This document shows, in pieces, positions 15,040-24,022 of a stretch of 64,000 nucleotides of DNA. Position numbers and translations under genes: made by a program. The notes under the pieces are model-generated. The model saw only the letters and a program-made list of their open reading frames with translations. It did no database searches and had not been told where the DNA came from. The DNA comes from a virus. The DNA lies in IMG/VR virus record IMGVR_UViG_3300033545_000001, positions 55,393 to 119,392 of that record; one strand, given 5' to 3'. The stretch's first letter is position 1, and each line of letters opens with the position of its first letter.

Positions 15040-16926
15040 ATGAGTAAGTTCGCACAACTCTTTGCAGAAGAGCCCCCAGAGCCAATAGCTCCAGTAGGGG
15101 GCTCTAATGCTTATGCCCTTGAAGACCTGCTTGAAGAGATCCCTGTGTCTTTGGAAGTATTCATCAGAGACAAGAAGTACCTTGGGGATGCTACTTTTAA
15201 GCCTAGTGACATTCAAGCAGATGCTATTAAGCACATTGAACGTATATACTTTGCTGACATGTACCCAAGTATGGGCGAATATGAGCCTTATTGGCTAGAT
15301 GATATTAGAATGACTAACTTCCATGCCCTTCAGTGGGGAAAGGGAGCTGGCAAGGATTCTATCTGCCGCATGTCATTCCTCAGGGTAGCTTATCTGTTCT
15401 CATGTCTTAAGAATCCACAGGCTTATTTTGGCATTCCTGATGATGATGATGTTCATATGCTTAATGTTGCTATGTCTGCCAAACAGGCGCAAAGAGCATT
15501 CTTCAATCCTTTGAAGAAGAATGTTAAGAAGGGTTGGTTTAAGGACAAGGCAGATTGCACTGTATCTGAAATCACCTTCGCTAAGGGACTAATTGGAATA
15601 TCAGGACATTCAGAAACAGAGTCTCAGGAAGGTCTTAACCTGCTGCTGGGAATCTGTGACGAGATTGACGGTTTCAAGACTAAGGCAGACTTGGCAAGGA
15701 ATCAAGGAGCTTCTCTAAGAGATTCTACCCGTAGCGCTGAATCCATCATGAACATGATGAGATCTTCTGGAATTACTAGATTCCCGGAAACATTCAAACA
15801 GGTTTACATTAGCTTCCCTCGCTACCTTGGATCTACTATTCAGCAGAAGACTCAGCAGGGTTATGATGATATTGCTGAGAATGGCAGTAATTCAAGATGG
15901 TTTTCTTCTGGACCTTATGCTACGTGGGAAGTAAAGCCAAGTGCCAAGAAATGGCATTTCTCTGAAGAGTACAAAGAGAATCGCCATGAAGCTATGGCTA
16001 AATATGAATGCAAGCCAAGCTTTGCCGCTGACCCTTACTACAAGAATCCAATGGCTGTAGAGGCTTGCTTTAGACATGAAGAAATTCCTTCAGTTACTGT
16101 CTCTTATGTATGCGACGGTAACGTGTGGAGGCCAGATTACGAATTCTCAGAAGATTTCTACCCTATTCAGGGCGCTCAGTATGCTATGCATGCAGACCTT
16201 GCAGTCAAGGGAGACCGTGCGGGTATAGCGATGGCTCATGTAGTAAGGAATGAGTTGGTAGAGAAAGAGATCTTTGGAGAAGGCGGAGAAATCATTCGTG
16301 TGAATGACATGCTGCCCTATGTAAAGACTGACTTTATTATAACTTTTGAAGCCGACCTGTCAGCTGATCCTTTCCGAGAGATTCAGATACGTTGGGCTAG
16401 AGACTTGTGGGCTGAACTTAAGCTTAGAGGATTCAATATTCGTCAGTTCAGTTTCGACGGTTATCAGAGTACAGAAAGTCGTCAAGAGTTAGAGCGCCTG
16501 GGAGTAGATTCTCCAGTTATCTCTACTGACCGTACTGAAGATCCTTGGAAGACTTTGAGAGACCTTATGTATGGTGGTAGAGTATCTATGCCTTATACTG
16601 ACATTCTGCGTAATGAGCTTCTAGGTCTTACTAAGCGTACAAATGGTAAGATAGACCATACTTCCCTAGGAAGTAAGGATATGGCTGATGCTTTCGCGTG
16701 TGCCTGCACAGGAGCCATTATGCTAGGAGGCTCAGAAGCTGCTAGTGGGGCCAGAGCTTACTATTCTAAAGTTGAATTCTCTGGAGATAGTTATGAATCT
16801 ATTCCAGAGTTGAAGTTTGATGATAGAGATGTATTCAACATGGGGCAATTTGGCCATGAGTTTGATAATATGATTGAAGGAGACGGCTGGTCTGGCGATG
16901 GAGGATCTCTAGCTAACTGGTTATAA
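15040..16926 (+). CDS. terL: Terminase large subunit
   Basis: The packaging motor, 628 residues. The ATPase domain has a Walker A variant WGKGAGKDS (99-107) and a Walker B LLGICDEID (D207, E208). The nuclease domain shows the expected acidic positions in MHADLAVKGDRAG (D386), SFDGYQS (D473) and KDMADAFA (D547, D550). It docks on the portal encoded next and translocates DNA into the head. No separate small subunit is recognisable between the sugar cluster and this gene. The ribosome site is CCCGGAG. Confidence 0.9.
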   Translation: MSKFAQLFAEEPPEPIAPVGGSNAYALEDLLEEIPVSLEVFIRDKKYLGDATFKPSDIQADAIKHIERIYFADMYPSMGEYEPYWLDDIRMTNFHALQWGKGAGKDSICRMSFLRVAYLFSCLKNPQAYFGIPDDDDVHMLNVAMSAKQAQRAFFNPLKKNVKKGWFKDKADCTVSEITFAKGLIGISGHSETESQEGLNLLLGICDEIDGFKTKADLARNQGASLRDSTRSAESIMNMMRSSGITRFPETFKQVYISFPRYLGSTIQQKTQQGYDDIAENGSNSRWFSSGPYATWEVKPSAKKWHFSEEYKENRHEAMAKYECKPSFAADPYYKNPMAVEACFRHEEIPSVTVSYVCDGNVWRPDYEFSEDFYPIQGAQYAMHADLAVKGDRAGIAMAHVVRNELVEKEIFGEGGEIIRVNDMLPYVKTDFIITFEADLSADPFREIQIRWARDLWAELKLRGFNIRQFSFDGYQSTESRQELERLGVDSPVISTDRTEDPWKTLRDLMYGGRVSMPYTDILRNELLGLTKRTNGKIDHTSLGSKDMADAFACACTGAIMLGGSEAASGARAYYSKVEFSGDSYESIPELKFDDRDVFNMGQFGHEFDNMIEGDGWSGDGGSLANWL

Positions 16927-16971
16927 GATCTACCGATGATTTACGTATATAGACTATCATAGGAGTTGTCC

Positions 16972-19833
16972 ATGCCTAAGGGTAACGAGGAAGAGATTCG
17001 ACCAGATGACGTGGTTGAACTTGCCTCTCAGCAGGAGAATCCTGGATATGCCAACTCTGGTGTTACCGGGCCAAGCAACATGGGTGCTGTTGGTGATACA
17101 GGCCTGATCATACCCAAGCCACGTAAGAAAGATCTTAATCTAGAACGTGGTGTTACTTTCTCTTACCCATTTTCCACTCAGTACCATGACTTGTGGGAAT
17201 TGTGGCGAACTGAGAAGGTTACTGTAAAGCAGCTTGAAGTAATGCGTCGTACAGACGGACATGCAAGAGCTTTGTACAGTATGATAACTATGCCTATTAG
17301 AGCTTGCCTTAAAACTGCCTCTGTTGCACCTATATCAGGAATAGAAGGTGGTACTGATGAGGCCAACTTCATTAATCTAATGCTTAATCTTCCACCAGCA
17401 GCTGGTGGAATGGTAGTGCCAATGAATCAGTTTATTGCTCAGATGCTTTTGGGTACTTTCCATGGATTCTCTGCATTTGAAATGGTGTACTGGGTTCCTA
17501 GAAAGGGACCTCTTGCAGGTAAGGTTACTCTGAAGAAGGCTTCATGGCGTCCAGCTGATACTATTCACTTTTTGACTAACGATCAGGCTGAATTTGCGGG
17601 TTGGCGTCAAAGATGTCTGACAGGAGATACTAAGATCTCCCTGCTAGACGGCACAGAGCCTCGAATCGATGACATGGTTAAGCGCTGGGAGGCTGGCGAG
17701 CAGTTCTGGGTATATTCCAGCACGCTAGACGGCCACGTGGTTCCTGGTAAAGTTTCTTACGCTACCAAGACTAGTGACAGCGAGAAGCTTGTAGAGGTAG
17801 AGCTGGACAACGGAGAGAAGGTACGCTGCACTCATACTCATCCATGGCTTCTACGGTCAGGCGAGTACAAGCGCGCAGACGCGCTACAGCCTGGTGATAG
17901 TCTAATGCCCCTGTATCGTAAAAACCAGAAGTTGAACTCGTACTCAGGTCAGGAGTACGAGTGGGTTTCTCATCCCGCAGGTACTTGGGAGCCTACGCAT
18001 CGTATGGTGAGCCGGGAACTAGGATTCGGCGTTCGTGGAGGAGAAGTCATCCATCACGGTTTTGAGGGAGAGGGTCATCTTAATAACGATCCTAGAAATC
18101 TTCAACGCCTTACAAGCGCCCAGCACAGAGAACTCCATGAAAAGTTGGGCCAGGAGGGCAATAAGGCTCTCAGGGCTTGGCAGCATAATGCTTCTCCTGA
18201 GACGCTCTCTGCTATTGGAACAGGAGCAGCCAACAAGCGTTGGAGTAATCCTGACTATCGCCAGCTCCGCTCCGAGCAGTTTAGAGCTCAGAGAGAGCAG
18301 TGGATAGCTGATGGCATAGACCTAGAAAATACTAGACGTCATGACATTACTTTCGAAGTCATTGATGAGGCTGCTCGTAAGACTGTCTCTGAAGGTAAGA
18401 AGTTGTCTCAGGCAGTTCTTCAGGAAGAGCTAGGATGTTCCAAGGACGTGCTGCTTGCTCGAATGAGAGAAGCAGGATATCCAGACTGGAAGACGTACAA
18501 GTGGACGCTGGTTCAGAGAGATGCGGATTGGGCTCGTAAGTCAGGCGCTCCAGTTAACCACAAGGTGACTGCTGTCAGATTCTTGGATGAGCCCGAAGCT
18601 GTCTATGACATCGAAGTTGAGGACTACCACAACTTTGCTCTGTCTGCTGGAGTGTTCGTTCACAATACGTTCCAGCATGGTCGTTACATTGATGTTCTGT
18701 TGCCTAATGATACTGCACTTGTTTATACTTGTCGCGCAGAAGAAGCCCCTTTCTATGGTGTTTCTATGTTTGAAACAGCTTTCTGGCATTACGACAAAAA
18801 AGTCAAGATGTACTACTTGGCACACCTTGCAGCACAGAAGGGTGCCATTGGTACACGTATTGGCCACATGCCTCCAAACCCAAACAAGGCTGACGTTGAC
18901 CATTTCCTAGAGCAGTTAGGCAAACTAGGTACTCAGCAGTTTATGGCGATGCCTATTGACTGGGATGTGGATGTAGTTCAAGAAGCTGGTAAGTTCGACT
19001 ACATTAGTTTTATCGAGCATCACAATCACATGATGTCTGAGTCTGTAATGGCTGGATTCATGGATGGTAACGCTACTGGTGGAAATACTCCCCAAGTAGA
19101 CTTCAGTACTCAGGATGATACTTTGTTCATTCAGATGCTTGAAACCATCATGGATGATATTGCTTCTGTTATCAATAATCAGCTTATACCTAGATTCATT
19201 GATTGGAACTTCGGAACTGGACTATACCCAACATTCAAGTGGGGTCCATTTACTGATGAGCAGAAGGACGCCATTCGTCTTGCCTTCAATCAGCTCTCAA
19301 TGGCACCTACAATCAATATGGAGCCTGAACTATGGCAGGCACTTCAGCTTAAGTGGGCTGAAGATCTTGGCATCAACACTGACACTGATATTCTACAGTC
19401 TCGTTGGGATATGCAAAATGCTCAGCAGCAGGATCTTGCAGGGCTTAATTACAAGACTCAGCTTGTGGAGGCTAAAAATGCTTTGGACATGGCTGTTAAT
19501 CCGCCACCTCCAATGCCTCCAGCTGGTCCTGTAGGAGCCCCTACAGCCGCTCCTAAGGCTGCCCCAGCTAAGAAAGTAGCTGCCAAGAAGACAGCTACTC
19601 CAGCCAAAGCTGCGACGGCTCCAGTTAAGGCAGTAGCAACACCTGCCAAGGCGACTCCTGCAAAGACAGCAGCCAAGGTGACTGAGGCCACAACTTCAGC
19701 CTCTACCCATGCTGCTCCGAGCAAGCAGAATTCGGGGAATTCTAACCCTACTCAGGGTTCTAAGCAGTTGAGTCCTAAATCAGCTGCCCAGAAGGATGAA
19801 GATCGTCAGGATGAGAGAAAGCGTGGCCACTGA
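16972..19833 (+). CDS. Portal protein precursor with intein
   Basis: A portal protein of 953 residues before splicing. The extein resembles the DUF935-type portal group: VTFSYPFSTQYHDLWELWR, then RTDGHARALYSMITMPIRAC, FEMVYW and a late segment PRFIDWNFGTGLYPTFKWGP. The intein at 17614-18666 leaves about 602 residues. The C-terminus carries a long Ala-Pro-Lys tract (about 19500-19690), like histone H1 tails. ATG 16972 follows AGGAG; the frame could extend to TTG 16966 but the spacing argues for ATG. It forms the DNA gateway of the head. Its stop overlaps the start of a 55-residue gene. Confidence 0.85.
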   Translation: MPKGNEEEIRPDDVVELASQQENPGYANSGVTGPSNMGAVGDTGLIIPKPRKKDLNLERGVTFSYPFSTQYHDLWELWRTEKVTVKQLEVMRRTDGHARALYSMITMPIRACLKTASVAPISGIEGGTDEANFINLMLNLPPAAGGMVVPMNQFIAQMLLGTFHGFSAFEMVYWVPRKGPLAGKVTLKKASWRPADTIHFLTNDQAEFAGWRQRCLTGDTKISLLDGTEPRIDDMVKRWEAGEQFWVYSSTLDGHVVPGKVSYATKTSDSEKLVEVELDNGEKVRCTHTHPWLLRSGEYKRADALQPGDSLMPLYRKNQKLNSYSGQEYEWVSHPAGTWEPTHRMVSRELGFGVRGGEVIHHGFEGEGHLNNDPRNLQRLTSAQHRELHEKLGQEGNKALRAWQHNASPETLSAIGTGAANKRWSNPDYRQLRSEQFRAQREQWIADGIDLENTRRHDITFEVIDEAARKTVSEGKKLSQAVLQEELGCSKDVLLARMREAGYPDWKTYKWTLVQRDADWARKSGAPVNHKVTAVRFLDEPEAVYDIEVEDYHNFALSAGVFVHNTFQHGRYIDVLLPNDTALVYTCRAEEAPFYGVSMFETAFWHYDKKVKMYYLAHLAAQKGAIGTRIGHMPPNPNKADVDHFLEQLGKLGTQQFMAMPIDWDVDVVQEAGKFDYISFIEHHNHMMSESVMAGFMDGNATGGNTPQVDFSTQDDTLFIQMLETIMDDIASVINNQLIPRFIDWNFGTGLYPTFKWGPFTDEQKDAIRLAFNQLSMAPTINMEPELWQALQLKWAEDLGINTDTDILQSRWDMQNAQQQDLAGLNYKTQLVEAKNALDMAVNPPPPMPPAGPVGAPTAAPKAAPAKKVAAKKTATPAKAATAPVKAVATPAKATPAKTAAKVTEATTSASTHAAPSKQNSGNSNPTQGSKQLSPKSAAQKDEDRQDERKRGH
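17614..18666 (+). mobile_element. Intein with HNH-type endonuclease in portal
   Basis: A 351-residue intein running from Cys (CLTGDTKISLLDG, block A) to HN (SAGVFVHN, block G) before extein Thr. Block B is in VRCTHTHPWLL, and block F is in EAVYDIEVEDYHNFAL. It therefore fits a standard class 1 intein. The inserted endonuclease is HNH-like: EVIHHGFEGEGHLNNDPRNL then LTSAQHRELH. Splicing would join WRQR to TFQHGRYID. This is a second intein in the same genome and of another class than the one in DnaX. Confidence 0.9.
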
Positions 19834-20000
19834 TGAACTCGGTGAAGTTTGCTAGAATTCAGCGCAAGATATTTGAACGCTACATGAGCCATTCATTGCA
19901 TTGCCAGAAGAATTCCTCTGGGCAAGAATGCAATGAATGTGGTAGTCATAGATTAAAATATTGCGCTATGTGGCATAGTCGCGGGTTAAGAACTCTTTAG
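19833..20000 (+). CDS. Small Cys-rich protein
   Basis: A 55-residue frame starting at an ATG that overlaps the portal stop (TGATG), so it is probably translationally coupled. It has five cysteines; HCQK, ECNEC and YC suggest a small zinc ribbon. The rest is basic (KFARIQRKIFERY). No family is recognised. It ends two bases before a CCGAT motif that precedes the protease gene. Confidence 0.5.
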   Translation: MNSVKFARIQRKIFERYMSHSLHCQKNSSGQECNECGSHRLKYCAMWHSRGLRTL

Positions 20001-20042
20001 TCCGATAAATCAATAGACGTAAACTTTCACAAGGAGTCATCA

Positions 20043-21167
20043 ATGCCTGAAGAGCTAAGTATTTTCCCTTCGCAAGGGGATGACTGGGTAGAGTTGGCTC
20101 GTGTTAAGAGTGGAACTCTATTTCGTAAGCATATTCTCAATAAGGGAGTGCTTATCCATCCTGCTACAAAAGCAAAAATTACTATCGACGATGACTTTGT
20201 TTCTAAGTTGAAGCAGAACTTCGCAAATAATGTTTGTGATATTGTTCAGGTTCCCCTGGCTGACGACAATAATCAGCATTCAGAAAGCCCTGAGCGCAAT
20301 CAAGGTGAAGTAGTAGGTGTGGAAGAAGAGAATGGCAAGGTTTATGCCATTATCGATGCTCGTACTGATGACGCGAAGAAGAATCTAGGTAAGACTTGGC
20401 TAGGCGCATCAGCCATGCTCAGTACTAATTATGTAGATACTGCTACTGGTGAGCGTGTGGGTCCAACCCTTTTGCATGTGGCTGTGACAAATAGGCCTTA
20501 CGTGACAGGCTTAGAACAGTATCAAGAGATTATAGCAGCTTCCAATAGCGATCCAGATTCCACTGTTGTGGTATATGAAACTGAAGAAGTTGTGGAAGAA
20601 GAAACTTCAGAAGAAGTGCAGGCATCTGCCGATAGATTAAATGATGAGACGCTGGAAGCGTCTTCGCCTACTGAGGAGAATAAGACAATGACTCGTGAAG
20701 AGTTGATTGCGGCCCTCGCAGAGCATGGCATTGATGTCCCTGCTCTTCAGGCCGCTGCTGAAGAGGCAGAGGCCAACGCAGCTCTCTCAAATCAGCTTGC
20801 CGACAAGCTTGCTGAGACCCTTGAGCTAACTAACGGTTCAGTAGACACAGAAACCCTAATTGGTGCTATCGCTCAGGTGCACTCAGAGAAGGTTGAACTG
20901 TCTAACCGTGTACAGGGTCTAGAGCGTGCGCAGGCTGAGCATGTAGTAAGTGGCCTAATCAATGAGGGCTATGTACTGCCAGCGCAGAAGGACGTATATG
21001 TTGAATTGCGTCTATCAAACCCAGAGACTTTCAAGCGCCTAATCCCTAGTGAGCCAGTTGTAAAGCTGAGCGCTATGGTGGGCCAGGAATCACTCGATGA
21101 CCAGACGAAGGATGACCTGAACATTGACGACGAGATTACTCGTCTCACTGCTCGTGTAGGTCAGTAA
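20043..21167 (+). CDS. Head maturation protease-scaffold fusion (Mu I-like)
   Basis: A 374-residue protein with an N-terminal part like Mu gpI-type prohead proteases (WVELARVKSGTLFRKHILNK, then NNQHSESPERNQGEVVGVEE, GASAMLSTNYVD and LLHVAVTNRPYV) and a C-terminal acidic, helical scaffold part (EEVVEEETSEEVQ to about residue 350). In this family the protease cuts the scaffold and capsid proteins during head maturation. The internal ATG near 20690 (MTREELIAAL), which follows a GAGGAG sequence, could start a separate scaffold product, as in other phages. ATG 20043 follows AAGGAG. Confidence 0.75.
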   Translation: MPEELSIFPSQGDDWVELARVKSGTLFRKHILNKGVLIHPATKAKITIDDDFVSKLKQNFANNVCDIVQVPLADDNNQHSESPERNQGEVVGVEEENGKVYAIIDARTDDAKKNLGKTWLGASAMLSTNYVDTATGERVGPTLLHVAVTNRPYVTGLEQYQEIIAASNSDPDSTVVVYETEEVVEEETSEEVQASADRLNDETLEASSPTEENKTMTREELIAALAEHGIDVPALQAAAEEAEANAALSNQLADKLAETLELTNGSVDTETLIGAIAQVHSEKVELSNRVQGLERAQAEHVVSGLINEGYVLPAQKDVYVELRLSNPETFKRLIPSEPVVKLSAMVGQESLDDQTKDDLNIDDEITRLTARVGQ

Positions 21168-21195
21168 TTCCCGATTAAGATAGGAAAACGAAGCA

Positions 21196-21690
21196 ATGGC
21201 TAACGACTACACTTCGGGAATTTACACTCCAGGTGATTCATACCAGGAGATTCCAGTTCCCGGATTCATCAAGCCTACTCACACATATGGTGAGACTTTT
21301 GGTGACGAATTCCACGCACCTACAGTATTTGAACTTCTAGCCTCTACAGATGGCGGCTTCACTCAGCGCGGTGTTATTCTAGCTGGTGGGCAGGGAGTTC
21401 TACTTACAGGAACTGTTCTAGGTCAGTTCACATCAGGTGCTAATCAGTACCTATACGGTGTATACAACGCATCTCACAGTGATGGTTCTCAGATTCCTCT
21501 GGGTTTCCTACGTAATGGTGTAGACACTGGTGGCACAAACAGTCCAGCAGGTCTTCCAGCAACAAACGTTGCAGGTCTTCTTGTAGACCGTGGAATTCTT
21601 AACTACAACGTAATTTCAGGACTAGACACTAACGCTATCAACAGTCTAAACGGCCGTCTTGATAACGCTGTTAATCGTTTCTACTTCTAA
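21196..21690 (+). CDS. Head decoration protein
   Basis: A 164-residue protein resembling the lambda gpD-type head decoration family: a flexible N-terminus, then FELLASTDGGFTQRGVILAGG and a C-terminal AGLLVDRGILNY. It would stabilise the capsid by binding its surface. The order protease, decoration, capsid is typical. A bidirectional terminator follows at 21700-21733 and a reverse-strand endonuclease gene separates it from the capsid gene. Confidence 0.75.
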   Translation: MANDYTSGIYTPGDSYQEIPVPGFIKPTHTYGETFGDEFHAPTVFELLASTDGGFTQRGVILAGGQGVLLTGTVLGQFTSGANQYLYGVYNASHSDGSQIPLGFLRNGVDTGGTNSPAGLPATNVAGLLVDRGILNYNVISGLDTNAINSLNGRLDNAVNRFYF

Positions 21691-21699
21691 GATTAGCAA

Positions 21700-21733
21700 A
21701 AGAAAGACCCTCTCAATTGAGAGGGTCTTTCTT
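21700..21733. terminator. Bidirectional terminator
   Basis: A perfect 34-base palindrome built from AAGAAAGACCCTCTCAA and its reverse complement. It has A-rich and T-rich ends on each side, so it should stop transcription from both directions: from the decoration gene on the plus strand and from the endonuclease gene on the minus strand, whose stop codon overlaps it. Confidence 0.85.
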
Positions 21734-22361
21734 ATTTCTCTGACAGGTATTTAGCAAGGTGCAGTAATCTGTCAGGGTTATCTTTAAAGAAGCCTTCTGT
21801 AATGTTGCATTCTAAATGAAGTAGGCCTCTTATGCATTTTCCACATGATGCCCCTCTCGAACAGCAGGCGTGGTCATGATCTATGACTAGTCTTCTGCCC
21901 TCTTCTGGGGGTTCTAAGCATCCTATGCATACTCCTGCCTGGTTATTTAAAAGCTCTATATATTTATGCGAGCTTATGGAATATCTTTGGAAAGCTTCTT
22001 CTTTTCTCCTGCACTCCCAAGAACAGTAGATTTGCCTGTTTGGCGAATATGTTCTGGATACAATAAATTCTTTGCCGCAGAAAGCATGAGCACATATTTT
22101 CTGAATTATGGGCCTGCCTGGGCAGTGTATCCCGCAGGTAATTTGATTTGAAGCTCTTGGTACGTATTCATTGCCACATACTGTACACACGCTTAAAGTG
22201 ACATAGTTTGCTTTAGACATATCCCTAGCTTTAGCTGTGTACCTACACCTCCTAGGTGAAGGGCAGAACTTTTGACTTTTCCTTACAGGGATGTAGTTTT
22301 CATTGCATACAGGGCAAAATCTTACAGACTTATCCCATATTCTATCTTTTCTGGTTCCCAT
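21732..22361 (-). CDS. Endonuclease VII-type homing endonuclease, reverse strand
   Basis: The only clear reverse-strand gene in the window, 209 residues. It has several Cys-pair modules (CPVC, CTVC, CGIHC, CAHAFC) and a C-terminal endonuclease VII-like core: LVIDHDHACC, then CGKCIRGLLHLECN. The frame runs back to 22415, but ATG 22361 has the AAAGGG ribosome site and lies downstream of its own promoter. It interrupts the decoration-capsid gene pair and looks like a mobile cassette carrying promoter, gene and terminator. Confidence 0.8.
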   Translation of the reverse strand: MGTRKDRIWDKSVRFCPVCNENYIPVRKSQKFCPSPRRCRYTAKARDMSKANYVTLSVCTVCGNEYVPRASNQITCGIHCPGRPIIQKICAHAFCGKEFIVSRTYSPNRQIYCSWECRRKEEAFQRYSISSHKYIELLNNQAGVCIGCLEPPEEGRRLVIDHDHACCSRGASCGKCIRGLLHLECNITEGFFKDNPDRLLHLAKYLSEK

Positions 22362-22386
22362 TTTTCCCTTTCTACAGACTTCTGTC

Positions 22387-22415
22387 ATATTAATATTAAT
22401 CGGAAGTTCTGTCAA
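22387..22415 (-). promoter_or_regulatory. Reverse promoter TTGACA-17-TAATAT
   Basis: On the minus strand, -35 TTGACA (22415-22410), 17 bases, then -10 TAATAT (22392-22387). It precedes the endonuclease ATG at 22361 by about 25 bases. The longer frame of the endonuclease would start on top of this promoter. Confidence 0.6.
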
Positions 22416-22425
22416 GTAACTTCCG
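22401..22425. promoter_or_regulatory. Operator-like dyad over the reverse -35
   Basis: CGGAAGTT, nine bases, then AACTTCCG: a perfect 8-bp inverted repeat with its centre on the TTGACA box of the reverse promoter. This spacing is like a dimeric repressor site and would control the endonuclease gene. The right arm also contains a CCGAT motif. Confidence 0.4.
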
Positions 22426-22550
22426 ATAGACTAACTAGGCACTCCTAGTGCTAGGTCAGCTGAGTGGGCTCACTAGAGCGGCGCAGACCGGTCACTGTAA
22501 ATTATTGTGACGCTGCCCTTATTGTCCGTTTATATATAGGAGTCCCCTTT

Positions 22551-23615
22551 ATGCCTAATATTTCACTACTTGAGCCAATGGTCCTTAATGGAGTAGTGCA
22601 GAAGTTCACAGCCCCTCAGAACCTGGCTCTTCTGCCTAATATCCCATCTAGCCCATCAAACGCACCTGACTATGTGACATGGGACGTTCTAAAGGGTAGT
22701 CGTCAGCTTGCAGGCTTCAACCTGCCAGGTGCTGAGGCTCAGACTGTAGACCAGCTTGGTCGTACACAGGAAAGCGCTCAGCTCGCTTACATCCGTCTAA
22801 AGAAGGTTTTCCAGCCACAGCTTATGCACTGGCTACGTGAGCCTGGACAGATTGCTACGACAAATGCTGAGGCTATGGTCCTTCGAGAGCTTCAGGATCT
22901 TTCACAGCGTATTGATCTTGTACAGGAGCAGCTCCTATGGAATGCTCTCCGTGGAACTAGTACAATCACTTACCCAGATGGATCATCAGCAACAGTTAAC
23001 TATGGTTTCCCAAGCTCTCACATTGTTACTCCGTCTGTTGGCTGGGCTACAGCTACTCCAGAGAACATCATCAACGATCTTGTTACTTGGAAGCGTCTAG
23101 TACAGACACACGGTCGCGTTAAGCCAACCACAGCTTACTGTTCAATCTTGACTATTCAGTCTATCTTCAACTCATTCGCAGCTAATGCAACTGCTGTAGT
23201 AACAGTTGGCACACCAACTAATACTCAGGCTGTTGCGCCAATGGGTGGAATGCTTTCAGATCGTATGAAGGACACATACTACACCAACGGAATTCTTCCT
23301 GGATTCGCTGGACTTGACTGGATTCCAGTTGAGGAAGTATACACCAACTCAACAGGTTACCTAACAAGGTTCGTTGGCGATGGTACTTCAAACAACGCTG
23401 AGGTCTTCCTTGGTAACTTCACTGAGCAGCGTCCTTTCGAGGTTAAGCTTGGTAAGTCTGCTGACGACTCAGCTCCAGAAGGAATGTACGGCAAGTTCAC
23501 CAAGACTTGGAAGCAGGAAGACCCTTCTGCTCGTATCGTACTAATGGAACTACACTTCCTCCCAGTTGTGTACCGTCCAGAGCAGTTCATCTATTGCGCT
23601 AATGCATACGCATAA
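22551..23615 (+). CDS. Major capsid protein
   Basis: The main head protein, 354 residues from ATG 22551, chosen for the AGGAG at 22538-22542; the frame upstream to 22464 is not coding-like. Segments include NISLLEPMVLNGVVQKFTAP, LAYIRLKKVFQPQLMHWLRE and a late ARIVLMELHFLPVVYRPEQF. It lies after the protease-scaffold and decoration genes and before a strong terminator, the usual setting of an actinophage capsid gene. Codon choice is visibly richer in C-ending codons than in the early genes, as expected for a highly expressed gene. Confidence 0.85.
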   Translation: MPNISLLEPMVLNGVVQKFTAPQNLALLPNIPSSPSNAPDYVTWDVLKGSRQLAGFNLPGAEAQTVDQLGRTQESAQLAYIRLKKVFQPQLMHWLREPGQIATTNAEAMVLRELQDLSQRIDLVQEQLLWNALRGTSTITYPDGSSATVNYGFPSSHIVTPSVGWATATPENIINDLVTWKRLVQTHGRVKPTTAYCSILTIQSIFNSFAANATAVVTVGTPTNTQAVAPMGGMLSDRMKDTYYTNGILPGFAGLDWIPVEEVYTNSTGYLTRFVGDGTSNNAEVFLGNFTEQRPFEVKLGKSADDSAPEGMYGKFTKTWKQEDPSARIVLMELHFLPVVYRPEQFIYCANAYA

Positions 23616-23630
23616 TAATTAATTGATTGA

Positions 23631-23660
23631 GGACCGGCTTCGGCCGGTCCTTTTCATTTT
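23631..23660 (+). terminator. Terminator with TTCG tetraloop after capsid gene
   Basis: An 8-bp GC-rich stem (GGACCGGC / GCCGGTCC), a TTCG loop and a T-rich tail (TTTTCATTTT). It lies 15 bases after the capsid stop and probably limits read-through and stabilises the abundant capsid transcript. A CCGAT motif follows directly. Confidence 0.9.
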
Positions 23661-23693
23661 CCGATTGTTTAGATAGACTTTAAGGAGACTAAA

Positions 23694-24008
23694 TTGAAGA
23701 ATATAAGAGTATTCAATATTGAAGTCGCTTCAAATGGCGTAGTTGGTATGTTCACTGAGACTCAAATGCCTCAGGGTCCATGTAACGTATATATTACCGG
23801 CGGTAATGAAGAAGTAACTCGTCTGTATGTAGTAGATAGTGACGATCCTAATTCAGCAAGGTTTCCCTTCCAGGGTATCTGGATAACAGATGGCTCGGAG
23901 ATTTATATATTGAACGCACATCCTAAAGACAGCGTGACATTACAAGTATTGTTCACTCCTGTAGTATTAGAGCAAACAGCTCCTACACAGGAGACCGAGT
24001 CAGCATAG
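23694..24008 (+). CDS. Hypothetical head-region protein
   Basis: A 104-residue protein of unknown family. It begins at TTG 23694, with AAGGAG at ideal distance. It is predicted mainly beta (IRVFNIEVASNGVVGMFTE, CNVYITGGNEEVTRLYVVD), ending in a Thr/Glu-rich tail. Position between capsid and connector genes suggests a minor head part. A CCGAT motif with ATAGACT lies about 40 bases upstream. Confidence 0.55.
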   Translation: MKNIRVFNIEVASNGVVGMFTETQMPQGPCNVYITGGNEEVTRLYVVDSDDPNSARFPFQGIWITDGSEIYILNAHPKDSVTLQVLFTPVVLEQTAPTQETESA

Positions 24009-24022
24009 CACTGGAGATTAGA

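Noticed and set aside
19458-19724. Reverse-strand frame resembling a membrane protein
   Set aside because: It is the antisense of the Ala-Pro-Lys tail of the portal protein; the hydrophobic Val/Ala/Gly pattern is a codon artefact.
22464-22550. N-terminal extension of the major capsid protein
   Set aside because: No ribosome site precedes 22464, the extension is not capsid-like, and ATG 22551 has AGGAG at good distance.
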